DNA of 64,000 bases from assembly GCA_017441605.1 (NCBI GenBank), contig JAFRXD010000057.1, positions 25,118 to 89,117 of the forward strand. Direction: 5' to 3'. The position numbers and the translations under genes were made by a program. Shown piece by piece: positions 17,371-25,319 of the stretch; the first letter of the stretch is position 1; each line of letters begins with the position of its first letter. The notes beneath the pieces were generated by a model. It was not told the DNA's origin, made no database searches, and saw only the letters and a list, made by a program, of their open reading frames with translations. The stretch comes from Thermoguttaceae bacterium. GTDB lineage: Bacteria > Planctomycetota > Planctomycetia > Pirellulales > Thermoguttaceae.

Positions 17371-17613
17371 TTGTTTTGCGAAAAGATTCTTCACAAATTT
17401 TGAGAAAAAACGTTTTTTGGTCGACGCGCTTCTCAAAGTCTATTGTCGTCTTCGCAAGTAGACGAGAATTGGAACCGGACAAGGCGGGCAACGAGGGACA
17501 ACCCCCAACGCTAACGGTCGTAACGAGCGAACCGCATAGAAGGGTAAACGGGACGACAGTCCGCGAAAGATTATCTAATTTCTCAAAAAAAAGCAAAAAA
17601 GGGCTCGCGCCTC

Positions 17614-17642
17614 TTGCGAACGCGTCGCCGCCAAATTATAAT
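17614..17642 (+). promoter_or_regulatory. Rightward promoter of the second DUF1559 gene
   Basis: TTGCGA (17614-17619), 17-nt spacer, TATAAT (17637-17642), 87 bases before the start codon. Confidence 0.7.
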
Positions 17643-17728
17643 GGAATTTGCGAGTCGTAACGGTCGCGATTCGCTCAGTTTTTGTTCGTATATTTTTGAC
17701 GTTTTTAAATTCGTTATTGGAGACGCAA

Positions 17729-18790
17729 ATGAGAAACTTGGCCAACTGGGAGACGGGTAAGGAACGCAAGGGCTTTACCCTTGTCGAGCTCCTAGTCGTC
17801 ATCGCGATTATCGGAATTTTGATCGGGCTCCTTCTCCCCGCCGTTCAAGCGGCGCGCGAGGCGGCTCGCCGCATGCAGTGCACGAACAACCTCAAGCAGT
17901 TCGGCTTGGGCTTGCACAACTACCACGACGTTAATAACGCGCTGATGGCCGGAACCAATGGCGCGAACGGTTTCACCTGGGCGTACAAAATCCTGCCTTT
18001 CATCGAACAGGCTCCGCTTTATCAAACGATCGACTGGAATCCGCCGACCTACGCCGGGACGACCAACAACTCGATGGTCTTTAACCAACAGAACCGCGTT
18101 TCGACCTTCTCCTGCCCGAGCGACAACCCGAAGGCGGTCGTTCCCGACAGCGACACGACCGCGGCTTATCGCGGTCGCTACCTCGGAAACTACCTCGTGA
18201 GCGTCGGTAGCACCGCGTGGTACGACACGATCGGGGTTGAAATCGGTCAAAACTGGTGGGTCGAGAAATTGGACGTCAACGGCTACGCCGAGCACCACGG
18301 CGCGTTCTTCGGCGGTCACTATCAATCGGGCTCGCACGGAACCTATCAAAACTTTTCTTGCGCGATCGACGGTCTCTCCAACACCGCCATTATGAGCGAA
18401 ATTCTGATCGGTCAATTTGGTCAATCCTCCCCGACGGGCAACGCTCGCCAAGACACCCGCGGCGTTTTCTGGCGCGCCTGCTTGACCCCGTTCTACACCC
18501 ACTACAACACTCCGAACTCCACTTATCCCGACAAGATGCTTTACGACTACTGCCGTTGCGTCAATAAGCCGGAGCTCAATTTGCCTTGCCAAGACTACCG
18601 TCTGCGAATCGCCGCCTCCAACGGCACCGAACAGGACGTCGCGTGGGTCGCGGCTCGCTCTCGCCACTCCGGCGGCGTCAACTGCTGCTACGGCGACGGT
18701 TCCGTCAAGTTCGTTAGCTCCAACGTCGACGCGACAATTTGGCGCGCGGTCGGATCGACTCAAGGCGGCGAGAACGTCTCGCTTCCGTGA
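17729..18790 (+). CDS. DUF1559 prepilin-like protein (H-X9-DG family), second copy
   Basis: A 353-residue protein with [19 protein letters not shown] at residues 15-33, [14 protein letters not shown] after it, and [20 protein letters not shown] near the end (the H-x9-DG signature). It is the same family as the gene on the opposite strand, but the middle has diverged. GGAG lies 8 nt before the ATG at 17729. A hairpin and then a lipoprotein gene follow, giving the same two-gene arrangement as the divergent pair. Confidence 0.88.
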   Translation: MRNLANWETGKERKGFTLVELLVVIAIIGILIGLLLPAVQAAREAARRMQCTNNLKQFGLGLHNYHDVNNALMAGTNGANGFTWAYKILPFIEQAPLYQTIDWNPPTYAGTTNNSMVFNQQNRVSTFSCPSDNPKAVVPDSDTTAAYRGRYLGNYLVSVGSTAWYDTIGVEIGQNWWVEKLDVNGYAEHHGAFFGGHYQSGSHGTYQNFSCAIDGLSNTAIMSEILIGQFGQSSPTGNARQDTRGVFWRACLTPFYTHYNTPNSTYPDKMLYDYCRCVNKPELNLPCQDYRLRIAASNGTEQDVAWVAARSRHSGGVNCCYGDGSVKFVSSNVDATIWRAVGSTQGGENVSLP

Positions 18791-18822
18791 TCGGCTTAAT
18801 TTTGGAGTCCGCTTAACACCCG

Positions 18823-18856
18823 AGGCGGCGAGTCGCGACGCGCGAGTTCGCCGCCT
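18823..18856 (+). terminator. Strong hairpin between the DUF1559 and lipoprotein genes
   Basis: AGGCGGCGA (18823-18831) pairs with TCGCCGCCT (18848-18856), and TCGCG with CGCGA inside, followed by TATTTTG. It lies within the apparent two-gene unit, so it may be a partial terminator or mRNA stabiliser that sets a high prepilin to low lipoprotein ratio. Confidence 0.65.
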
Positions 18857-18877
18857 TATTTTGTATCGAGGAACACA

Positions 18878-19336
18878 ATGAAAAAAACGCTACTGTGCCT
18901 TTGCCTTCTGCTAACGCTCGTCGCCTTCGCGACCGGCTGCGGCAAAGAGAAGCGCTGCGCCCTATCCGGCGCCGTTACCTCCAACGGTCAACCGGTTCCG
19001 GAAGGCGTCGTCAACTTCATTCCGGAAAATCCGGATCCTTCGAAAGGCGTCGTCGCCGGTTCGTGCGCGATTACGAACGGAACCTACGCGATGGGTCCCA
19101 AAGACGCCCAACTGCTTCCCGGTAAATATAAGGTTGTTGTCAACGCGTCCTCGACGATTCTCAAGAGCACCGGCGAAGTCATCGACCCCTACGACGTCAA
19201 AGACGGCAAGGTCGCTCCCGAAGCGGTCGATTTCGTCGATCTCGTCCCGCCTAAATTCGGGAAAGAGTCCGAGCTCTACGTCGAAGTCGGCAACCAGTCC
19301 AAAATGACGTTCGATATCAATATGGTCTCCGAATGA
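18878..19336 (+). CDS. Lipoprotein, transthyretin/carboxypeptidase-regulatory-like
   Basis: A 152-residue protein with a lipoprotein signal (CLLLTLVAFATGC, Cys at about residue 21). The mature part, CALSGAVTSNGQPVPEGVVN and PGKYKVVVNAS, fits the beta-sandwich of carboxypeptidase-regulatory-like domains used in many planctomycete lipoproteins. It is the counterpart of the 15520-16002 gene, and both follow a DUF1559 gene. ATCGAGGAAC supplies the ribosome-binding site. A terminator is found 30 bases after the stop. Confidence 0.75.
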   Translation: MKKTLLCLCLLLTLVAFATGCGKEKRCALSGAVTSNGQPVPEGVVNFIPENPDPSKGVVAGSCAITNGTYAMGPKDAQLLPGKYKVVVNASSTILKSTGEVIDPYDVKDGKVAPEAVDFVDLVPPKFGKESELYVEVGNQSKMTFDINMVSE

Positions 19337-19340
19337 CCCT

Positions 19341-19500
19341 CGCGCCGTTTGGAGTCTAGCGCCAACGAGCGTCTCCGTTTGGGAGGCGCTCCGCTTTTTT
19401 TACCCGTTTCGTTAACTCGTTTTGTTTATACGCTTTTCAAAAACCTTTAACGCGACAAACCTTGAAAACAAGGGGAGTCTTTTCTGTTGATTTATGCAAC
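19341..19500 (+). repeat. Duplicated terminator-leader block, copy 1
   Basis: From CGCGCCGTTTGGA through the terminator, TTCGTTAACTCGTTT, CCTTTAACGCG, CCTTGAAAACAAGGGGAG and TATGCAAC, this block recurs at 20821-20977. CCTTG-AAAA-CAAGG can form a small hairpin directly before GGGGAG. Both blocks precede a PIN/NYN-like gene. Confidence 0.75.
19367..19401 (+). terminator. Rho-independent terminator after the lipoprotein gene
   Basis: GAGCGTCTCC (19367-19376) pairs with GGAGGCGCTC (19382-19391, one G-U pair), loop GTTTG, then a T run from 19395. Confidence 0.85.
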
Positions 19501-19503
19501 TCA

Positions 19504-20742
19504 ATGGAATCAAGAACTTTTTACCTCGTCGATTACGAAAACGTTAGAGACGCTGGAATATCGGGAGGAGGAGTCAAATCTAACGACCAAGTCTACTTGT
19601 TCGCGTCCGCCGGTTCCGGCGTAAACTTCAACTCGCAGAAACTTTATTCGTACGGACTAAAACATATAAATCAGGTTCTGTCCCCCTCGCTCGATCAATG
19701 CGTCGATAAATTGATCTTGGCGTATTTAGGTTACTTTATGGGGACGGAAGACCCTTTGACCAAATACGTTATCATAAGCAAAGACAAGGGGTTCGATCCC
19801 GCTATTGAGATATTGAAGGGGTTAAGAAACGTTTCGATAGAACGAAGAGAACAAATCGCCCCCGAAAAAACGACCGCTAAAAAACAAGATCCGGAACCGT
19901 CTTCAAAAACGGCGGCGAACAAACCGGACGCGCAACCCAAAAAAGCGACGGCGGAGTCTCCGGCTAAAACGAAGGAAAAGCCGGAAGCGAAAGCGCCCGA
20001 ATCTCGCGTCGCTCCCATGACCCAATCGGAGTTCCACGTCGCGGTTCAAAGAGCGCTCGGCGAAAAGAAGTTTCCTCCCAACGAAGCCGGACCGATCGCC
20101 TCGACGCTCAATAAGTTGTACAAAACGCCGGAGTTTCCGAACAACGTCAAAAGCGAGTTGAAAGAGCGCTTTCCCAATTACAATAAAATTTTCCAGGCGA
20201 TTTACCCCGCCATAAGGGAGTACAAACAATCCGTCGAAGCGTCGGGGCAGTCGACCCCGCCTCCAACGGAAAAGCAAGAGGCGCCGGTCGCAAAAGCCGA
20301 GGTCTCGGAAATCAAACCGCCGCCCAAACCCGAATCGGCGCCTAAGCTAGAAGAGCCGGTCGCGAAAGTCGAGCCTCCGCGAGCGGTTCCCCAACCCGCG
20401 CCGGATCCCAAACCCGCGCTCGAGCGGCAAGTCCCGGAAGCCAAGATTGCGGAAGTCCCGAAAGTCGGCGACTCGCTGAGCGCGATCAAGCAAGATCTAA
20501 GCGCCGCGATCCACAAGGTCTTGGCGTCGTCGAACAACTACGAGACGCCAAGAGTCGGCAAAATCGCCAAGGCGATATGCGCGCGCTGCGGTCAAGACAA
20601 CTTTTTAACCGTAGTGTTGAACGATTTGAGGGCGATCGACGAAGACGGGATCAATATGTTTTCGCTCATCGTCAATCCGGTTTTGATCGGGGCGCAAAGA
20701 CGCGTCGAACAATTGAAGGAATCGGATCCGAGTTACCTCTAA
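19504..20742 (+). CDS. PIN/NYN-like nuclease-fold protein, copy 1
   Basis: A 412-residue protein. Residues 1-120 resemble PIN/NYN-like RNase folds: FYLVDYENVRDAG at the start, SLDQCVDKLILAYLGYFM in the middle, and VIISKDKGFDPAI, giving three conserved acidic positions expected for a metal-dependent RNase. A Pro/Lys/Glu-rich linker follows, then two small helical domains (about 185-255 and 325-405) that also occur in the neighbouring paralogue. The start is the ATG at 19504; GGGGAG lies 26 nt upstream, unusually far. Cytoplasmic. No toxin partner is adjacent. The nuclease function is inferred from the fold. Confidence 0.7.
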   Translation: MESRTFYLVDYENVRDAGISGGGVKSNDQVYLFASAGSGVNFNSQKLYSYGLKHINQVLSPSLDQCVDKLILAYLGYFMGTEDPLTKYVIISKDKGFDPAIEILKGLRNVSIERREQIAPEKTTAKKQDPEPSSKTAANKPDAQPKKATAESPAKTKEKPEAKAPESRVAPMTQSEFHVAVQRALGEKKFPPNEAGPIASTLNKLYKTPEFPNNVKSELKERFPNYNKIFQAIYPAIREYKQSVEASGQSTPPPTEKQEAPVAKAEVSEIKPPPKPESAPKLEEPVAKVEPPRAVPQPAPDPKPALERQVPEAKIAEVPKVGDSLSAIKQDLSAAIHKVLASSNNYETPRVGKIAKAICARCGQDNFLTVVLNDLRAIDEDGINMFSLIVNPVLIGAQRRVEQLKESDPSYL

Positions 20743-20820
20743 TCGCCGGTTCCTCGGAAGAAACAATCGCGCGTCCCGTCCCAAAGACGCGCCGTCTCAA
20801 AACGGTTTTCAAAAGGTTTT

Positions 20821-20977
20821 CGCGCCGTTTGGAAACCAACGTTAACGAGCGTCTCCGTTTTAGAGACGCTCCGTTTTTAAAACCGTTTCGTTAACTCGTT
20901 TCATTTAGTCATTTCAAAAGCCTTTAACGCGGCGAGCCTTGAAAACAAGGGGAGCCTTTTTATAAGCCTATGCAACA
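20821..20977 (+). repeat. Duplicated terminator-leader block, copy 2
   Basis: Counterpart of 19341-19500, with the same terminator stem, TTCGTTAACTCGTTT, CCTTTAACGCG, CCTTGAAAACAAGGGGAG and CTATGCAAC. Here ATGCAACAATAA (20970-20981) makes a three-codon upstream frame whose stop overlaps the ATG of the gene. Confidence 0.75.
20847..20878 (+). terminator. Rho-independent terminator after PIN/NYN copy 1
   Basis: GAGCGTCTC (20847-20855) pairs perfectly with GAGACGCTC (20863-20871), followed by CGTTTTT. Confidence 0.85.
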
Positions 20978-20980
20978 ATA

Positions 20981-22072
20981 ATGAGTTCCAAGACAATCTA
21001 TCTCGTCGACTTCGAGAACGTTGGCAACGCCGGATTATCTAGCGAGGGAGTAGAATCTAACGACAGTCTTCGCTTGTTCAGTTCGGATCTAGCCAACGCC
21101 AAGATTGATTACAAAGCGCTAAGTTCTTTCAAGGGCGACGTTCATAAACCAATCGAGACGCCCTCCGCCGATCAATGCGTTGACAAAACGCTTTTGGCGT
21201 ACCTCGGCTTTCTCATCGCTTCGGAAGAACCGACGACAAAATTTGTCATTGTAAGCAAGGACAAAGGGTACGCGCCAGTCGTCAAAGAGCTAAAAAAGCT
21301 AAAGAACGTATCGATCGAATTAAGAGCGTCAATCTCCGGTAAAGAAGTTCCGGCGAGCGCTCCAAAAGCGGCGAAGAAGAAAGTTGTCGCTTCGACCAAA
21401 ACCGCGACGGCAAAAAAGACGGTTAAAAAGAAAGCGACGAAAGCCGTCAAAAAAGCGGCGGCGAAAAAAGTCAAAACGCCGCCCCCAACTCCCAACCCGA
21501 AAAACCAATTTAAGAAGGATATTAAAAAGGCGTTGGCGAAAGCCAAATACTCGGACGCCCAAGTAACTCAGTTCGTTTCCTTCTTTTGTAGCCTTCTTCA
21601 CCAGACCGGACTATCGAATCTTCAGGACGCTAAAAGCAAACTGAAGAAGAAATATCCCGCGCAGTACGAAAAGCTCTTTCAACTCGTCAACCCGGCTATT
21701 GAGAAACTGAAAAAAGCGTCTTCCCAAACTAAGACAAAACAAAAGAAGTCAGGCTCTTCGACAGAATCGAAAGCCGCCGTTCCCAACCCGCCCGTTCTCA
21801 ACAAAAAGAGTATGGGAAAAATTAGAGACGATCTTAATAAAGCGATATATAGTAAGCTCGGTTCGGAAGGTTTCTCGGTTCCAAGAATCGGTAAAATAGC
21901 TAGTATTGCGCTCGCTCAAATCGCCGAGCCAAACTATTTACAAAAAATTTGGGCGGCTTCGCAAAAAATCGACGATCCGGACGCTAAAAAAATGTACGAA
22001 CTTATTAAACCTCTCGCTAGAGAAACGCGAAAAAAGATCGACCAATCAGGCTCCGAGTCGAACCAAACCTAA
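20981..22072 (+). CDS. PIN/NYN-like nuclease-fold protein, copy 2
   Basis: A 363-residue paralogue of the upstream gene. Residues 1-115 carry IYLVDFENVGNAGLS, ADQCVDKTLLAYLGFL and VIVSKDKGYAPVVKEL, with the same three acidic positions. The linker is a Lys/Ala run (KKTVKKKATKAVKKAAAKK) resembling nucleic-acid-binding tails, in place of the Pro/Glu-rich linker of copy 1. Helical domains at about 165-235 and 270-350 match those of copy 1. The ATG at 20981 overlaps the stop of a three-codon upstream frame. The gene ends 39 bases before the acetyltransferase gene. Confidence 0.7.
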   Translation: MSSKTIYLVDFENVGNAGLSSEGVESNDSLRLFSSDLANAKIDYKALSSFKGDVHKPIETPSADQCVDKTLLAYLGFLIASEEPTTKFVIVSKDKGYAPVVKELKKLKNVSIELRASISGKEVPASAPKAAKKKVVASTKTATAKKTVKKKATKAVKKAAAKKVKTPPPTPNPKNQFKKDIKKALAKAKYSDAQVTQFVSFFCSLLHQTGLSNLQDAKSKLKKKYPAQYEKLFQLVNPAIEKLKKASSQTKTKQKKSGSSTESKAAVPNPPVLNKKSMGKIRDDLNKAIYSKLGSEGFSVPRIGKIASIALAQIAEPNYLQKIWAASQKIDDPDAKKMYELIKPLARETRKKIDQSGSESNQT

Positions 22073-22111
22073 ACTTCGCGCCGCCCTCCCTTTGAATCAA
22101 AGCCAAACGCC

Positions 22112-22753
22112 ATGAAGAACGGAAAACGCCCGGATCCGAACGCGATTCACCCGATCCCGGGTTACGACAAGGAGATCTACGTCAAGCCGACGATCTCGAA
22201 TCCGAACGTCGTCGTCGGGGAATTCACCTATATCGCCGACGACGATTTCGAGAGCCATGTAACGCACTTTTACGAATGGCTCGGGGACAAGCTGATTATC
22301 GGCAAGTTCTGCCAAATCGGGTCTGGGGTCGAGTTCGTTATGAACGGGGCGAACCATCAAACGAGCGCGGCGACGACGTTTCCGTTCTTCTCGCTAGAGG
22401 GCTGGAGCGCGGATCCCCCGGCGCTATCGGATCTTCCGTTCAAAGGGGACACGGTAATCGGCAACGACGTCTGGATCGGGCAGAACGCGGTCGTCCTTCC
22501 CGGGACGCGGGTCGGGGACGGGGCGATTATCGGCGCGAACGCGGTCGTCGGGGGCGTCGTCGAACCCTACGCGATCGTCGTCGGGAATCCGGCGCGCGTT
22601 CTGCGAAAACGCTTCGACGTCGAGCTGATCGACCTGTTGCTTCGATTTCAATGGTGGAACAAAGAGATCGACGAAATCGACCGTCTTATTCCCCTGTTGA
22701 CGAATAGCGACTTAGAAACGGTAAAGCGCGAGCTAAAACGGCTTTTAAACTGA
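22112..22753 (+). CDS. Vat-like xenobiotic (streptogramin A) O-acetyltransferase
   Basis: A 213-residue left-handed beta-helix (hexapeptide) acyltransferase. GPDP-like PDPNAIHPIPG at the start, IIGKFCQIGSGVEFVMNGAN with the catalytic His just after, KGDTVIGNDVWIGQNAVVLP, and the C-terminal FQWWN all match the Vat/XAT family closely along its whole length of about 210 residues. Known Vat enzymes acetylate the streptogramin A hydroxyl using acetyl-CoA. Family members in environmental bacteria need not be resistance genes; the native substrate here is unproven. It is convergent with kptA, 14 bases away. Confidence 0.85.
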   Translation: MKNGKRPDPNAIHPIPGYDKEIYVKPTISNPNVVVGEFTYIADDDFESHVTHFYEWLGDKLIIGKFCQIGSGVEFVMNGANHQTSAATTFPFFSLEGWSADPPALSDLPFKGDTVIGNDVWIGQNAVVLPGTRVGDGAIIGANAVVGGVVEPYAIVVGNPARVLRKRFDVELIDLLLRFQWWNKEIDEIDRLIPLLTNSDLETVKRELKRLLN

Positions 22754-22767
22754 CGTTTCCGTCGCGC

Positions 22768-23313
22768 TCACTCCGTCTCGATCCTCGACAAATACCGCGC
22801 GGGAACGCGTTTCGTTAGCCAAACGCCGTTGGCGGAGAGAAAGAACTCGACCCCGTCCTCCGTCATCCTTTTGGCGTCGACTTGAAAGACGACGGGCTTT
22901 CCATGTCTTTTGCCGACGAGGGTCGCGGTCGCGACGTCGGGGGACAAATGAACGTAGAGCCTCGACTTGGGAATCAGTCCCTCGCCGAGGATCGCTTGGG
23001 CGTATTTCTCGCCGGTTCCGTGAAATAGGACGTCGGGGGGCGCGACTTTTTGCAACTCGACGTCGACGGGAACGGAATGTCCCTGATTGGCGCGAATTAG
23101 AGTTCGATCGTCGTTAAAGGAATAGCGTTGTTTGCCGTCCGCGCGGACGATCTCCTCCAACCGCTCCATTGTCAAGGGATAAGTCTTATTGACTCCGGCG
23201 ATCAGTTCTTGGACGTCCGCCCAACCACGCTCGTCCAGGGAGATCCCGATCGTCTCCGGTTTATGCCGAAGAATCAACGCGATAAATCTACTAATTTCAA
23301 GATCGGAAGCCAT
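22768..23313 (-). CDS. kptA: RNA 2'-phosphotransferase (Tpt1/KptA family)
   Basis: A 181-residue protein of typical length for KptA. ISRFIALILRHKPE and DERGWADVQELI form the N-terminal winged helix. VLFHGTGEKYAQAILGEGL and RLYVHLSPDVATATLVG form the NAD-binding ADP-ribosyltransferase-like half with the conserved Arg/His positions. The family moves a 2'-phosphate from RNA to NAD. In bacteria without tRNA splicing its natural substrate is uncertain. It is a single leftward gene with no operon partner within 240 bases. Confidence 0.9.
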   Translation of the reverse strand: MASDLEISRFIALILRHKPETIGISLDERGWADVQELIAGVNKTYPLTMERLEEIVRADGKQRYSFNDDRTLIRANQGHSVPVDVELQKVAPPDVLFHGTGEKYAQAILGEGLIPKSRLYVHLSPDVATATLVGKRHGKPVVFQVDAKRMTEDGVEFFLSANGVWLTKRVPARYLSRIETE

Positions 23314-23560
23314 TGTTTTTTCTCCGTTTTATCGAGGGGCGCCCCGGCGAGTCGCTCCCGCTCGACGGGGCTTAACCGATTCCGTTTAGGAAATATTGCT
23401 CGTCCCGTTCGCGGTCCCTTGATTATTCGATATGTCCATACTGTCGAAACGCCCTCTCCGGCGTCGTTTCGTTATCGGCGTTAATAACGACGGGAGGAGC
23501 GCTTGGACAATCGCGAAGTTCATTATACTCGCTTGCGCGCCGTTCCGGAAGGCGACGCGC

Positions 23561-24952
23561 TTATTTGCGGATTTTTCGAAGAACGGAGGCGTATTTCAAT
23601 TTTTGCGCCGCCTTGCCGATCGGATAAGACAGGACGCCGGACGCCAAACCGACGATCCGCGCGTATTTCCAATCAATAAGAAATCCAATCAGAGCAACGG
23701 CGGCGACGACAATAGCCCAATACGCGAACAGAAATCGCGCGCTCGCTTTATTCAACTCGGCGACGACGTCGATTCCGTTCGAGGCATGGGGGGCGCTCTC
23801 GATAAACTCCGCCGCTCCGGCGGGGCCCGGGCAGGAGCGAAAATCGGCGCTAACCGCTTCGGCGGCCTTGCCATAGGCGGGGTCGCTCAGGATCTTCAGG
23901 ACGGCGGCCCGGACGCCGCGGGCCGAATCGTCGGTTAAAAGCGCGCCCGCGCCAAACTCCATAACTCTTCTCGCCACCGCTCTCTGCTCGCTCGTCTGGG
24001 GGTAGAGGACCATCGGCGTCGCCATATACAAACTCTCGGAAACGCCGTTCATGCCGCAGTGCGTAATAAACGCGCTAGTTCTAGAGAGAACGTCGAGCTG
24101 ATCGACGTAGGGAAAAACTCGAACGTTGTCGGGGAGCGCCCCCAACGACTCGCGGTCTATAGCGTTCCCGCAAGAAATAACGACGTCGACGTCCAGATCC
24201 CGCAACGCCTCGACGCATTTGGCGTAGAAATCGGGTCTGTCGTTAATAACGGTCCCCAGAGAAATATAAACTAACGGGCGCTCCCTCGTTTTATCGGGAA
24301 CGGCGGTTGAAAACACGGAGGGTCCCACGAACGCGTAGCGGTCCGAAAAGCTATCCGCGTAGGGCTGAAAACGCCGCGACGCATAGACGACGCTATCGGT
24401 CCGATTATCGCTTTGCACCAGAGATAAAAGCCCTTTGACGCGATAGCCGCGCGGCTCGAGCTTTTTCAGCTCCCTCGACATTCTCGGCGTCCCGAGGATT
24501 ATGTCCGCCAGCTCTTTGAGCGAATGTCTCATATACCGGGACGACAACTGATTAAAGGCGAACGCGCTGGTGGAAACAACCATCGGGACGCGGCGCTTCA
24601 GCGCGCTCAGTTTTCCCCAGAAGCAAACGGAATCCGTATATACGACGTCGGGCTTGAAGCGCTCAAACTCTTCGTCGAGAAAGTCGGTCATACGGAGCGT
24701 AATCCGGAAGTCTATCATCGTCATTTCCGTAGTGGACGCGCTCTTCAGCCCGCGCGCTTCCCGATCCGAGAGTTCCCACAGAAACTCGTCGCAGGAGACA
24801 AATTCCGCGCCCGTTGCGACGATTTCGGCTTTAAACCGGTCGAACGAATAGAACCTAACCCTATTCCCGCGCTTCGCCAGTTCGGCGACGACCGGGAGCA
24901 TTGGATTTGTGTGCCCGCGCGCGGGAATGCAGAAACAAGCTATTCTTTTCAC
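23561..24952 (-). CDS. UDP-glycosyltransferase of the macrolide (MGT/UGT) type with a C-terminal membrane segment
   Basis: A 463-residue GT1-like enzyme. CFCIPARGHTNPMLPVVAEL is the classic N-terminus; THCGMNGVSESLYMATPMVL and PQTSEQRAVARRV are the nucleotide-sugar-binding region. Family members glycosylate macrolides or other small hydrophobic acceptors. After about residue 395 comes an unusual extension with hydrophobic helices (FAYWAIVVAAVALIGFLI), so the enzyme is probably membrane-attached. Its start codon overlaps the stop of the AbrB-like gene by four bases (ATGA), so the two are translationally coupled and under the same promoter at 25203-25231. Confidence 0.85.
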   Translation of the reverse strand: MKRIACFCIPARGHTNPMLPVVAELAKRGNRVRFYSFDRFKAEIVATGAEFVSCDEFLWELSDREARGLKSASTTEMTMIDFRITLRMTDFLDEEFERFKPDVVYTDSVCFWGKLSALKRRVPMVVSTSAFAFNQLSSRYMRHSLKELADIILGTPRMSRELKKLEPRGYRVKGLLSLVQSDNRTDSVVYASRRFQPYADSFSDRYAFVGPSVFSTAVPDKTRERPLVYISLGTVINDRPDFYAKCVEALRDLDVDVVISCGNAIDRESLGALPDNVRVFPYVDQLDVLSRTSAFITHCGMNGVSESLYMATPMVLYPQTSEQRAVARRVMEFGAGALLTDDSARGVRAAVLKILSDPAYGKAAEAVSADFRSCPGPAGAAEFIESAPHASNGIDVVAELNKASARFLFAYWAIVVAAVALIGFLIDWKYARIVGLASGVLSYPIGKAAQKLKYASVLRKIRK

Positions 24953-25167
24953 GCGTTGTCTCCGTCTCGGTCGTCAAAAGCGATCCCGAACAATTCCGCG
25001 AACGCTCCTTTCGGGGGAATGGCGATCCCGCGCTTCTCGTCGCCAAGAAGAAGCAGGACGTCGCCGGGCTTGATTCCAAAGATCTCGCGAGCCTGTTTCG
25101 GTATAACGATTTGCCCTTTTTCACCAACGGTGGCGGTCCACGCGTATTGTCCTTTCGGCGTTTTCAT
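24949..25167 (-). CDS. AbrB/MazE-type DNA-binding protein
   Basis: A 72-residue protein with the swapped-hairpin AbrB motif: TATVGEKGQIVIPKQAREIF and then GIKPGDVLLLLGDEKRGIAI. Such proteins bind DNA as dimers and often repress their own promoters. The promoter upstream contains a perfect 10-bp inverted repeat covering its -10 box, which fits autoregulation. The gene overlaps the glycosyltransferase gene (ATGA), so it is likely its regulator. An antitoxin role (MazE-like) is possible, but no toxin gene is adjacent. Confidence 0.85.
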   Translation of the reverse strand: MKTPKGQYAWTATVGEKGQIVIPKQAREIFGIKPGDVLLLLGDEKRGIAIPPKGAFAELFGIAFDDRDGDNA

Positions 25168-25182
25168 TGTTCAATCTCCTAT

Positions 25183-25211
25183 AAGTATGATTTGTACAAC
25201 TAATCATACTT
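25183..25211. promoter_or_regulatory. Palindromic operator over the AbrB-glycosyltransferase promoter
   Basis: AAGTATGATT (25183-25192) and AATCATACTT (25202-25211) form a perfect 10-bp inverted repeat around a 9-nt centre. One arm contains the -10 box and the other lies at the expected transcription start, so a bound dimer would block RNA polymerase. Confidence 0.8.
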
Positions 25212-25231
25212 TCTTTGCGCGAATATGTCAA
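25203..25231 (-). promoter_or_regulatory. Promoter of the AbrB-glycosyltransferase operon
   Basis: On the minus strand TTGACA (25231-25226), 17-nt spacer, TATGAT (25208-25203): an almost perfect sigma-70 promoter. AGGAG and the ATG at 25167 follow. Confidence 0.85.
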
Positions 25232-25238
25232 GGGGAAA

Positions 25239-25276
25239 GAAAAAAAGAGGGCGGGCGCTTTTCCGACTGCCCGCCC
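25239..25276 (-). terminator. Rho-independent terminator after guaA
   Basis: On the minus strand GGGCGGGC (25276-25269) pairs with GCCCGCCC (25256-25249), then a T-rich run. It ends guaA transcription just before the AbrB promoter. Confidence 0.8.
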
Positions 25277-25319
25277 CTTCAAGCCATTAGGGACAATTTG
25301 ACGCGTTTTAAAAAGAGGA

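Larger units (their letters stand above)
17132..17728. other. 597-base divergent intergenic region between two DUF1559 genes
   Basis: Contains back-to-back promoters at 17342-17370 (leftward) and 17614-17642 (rightward). Leftward transcripts would have a leader of about 200 bases, rightward ones about 80. The middle 240 bases (17371-17613) contain runs of A but no gene that I can support. Confidence 0.6.
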
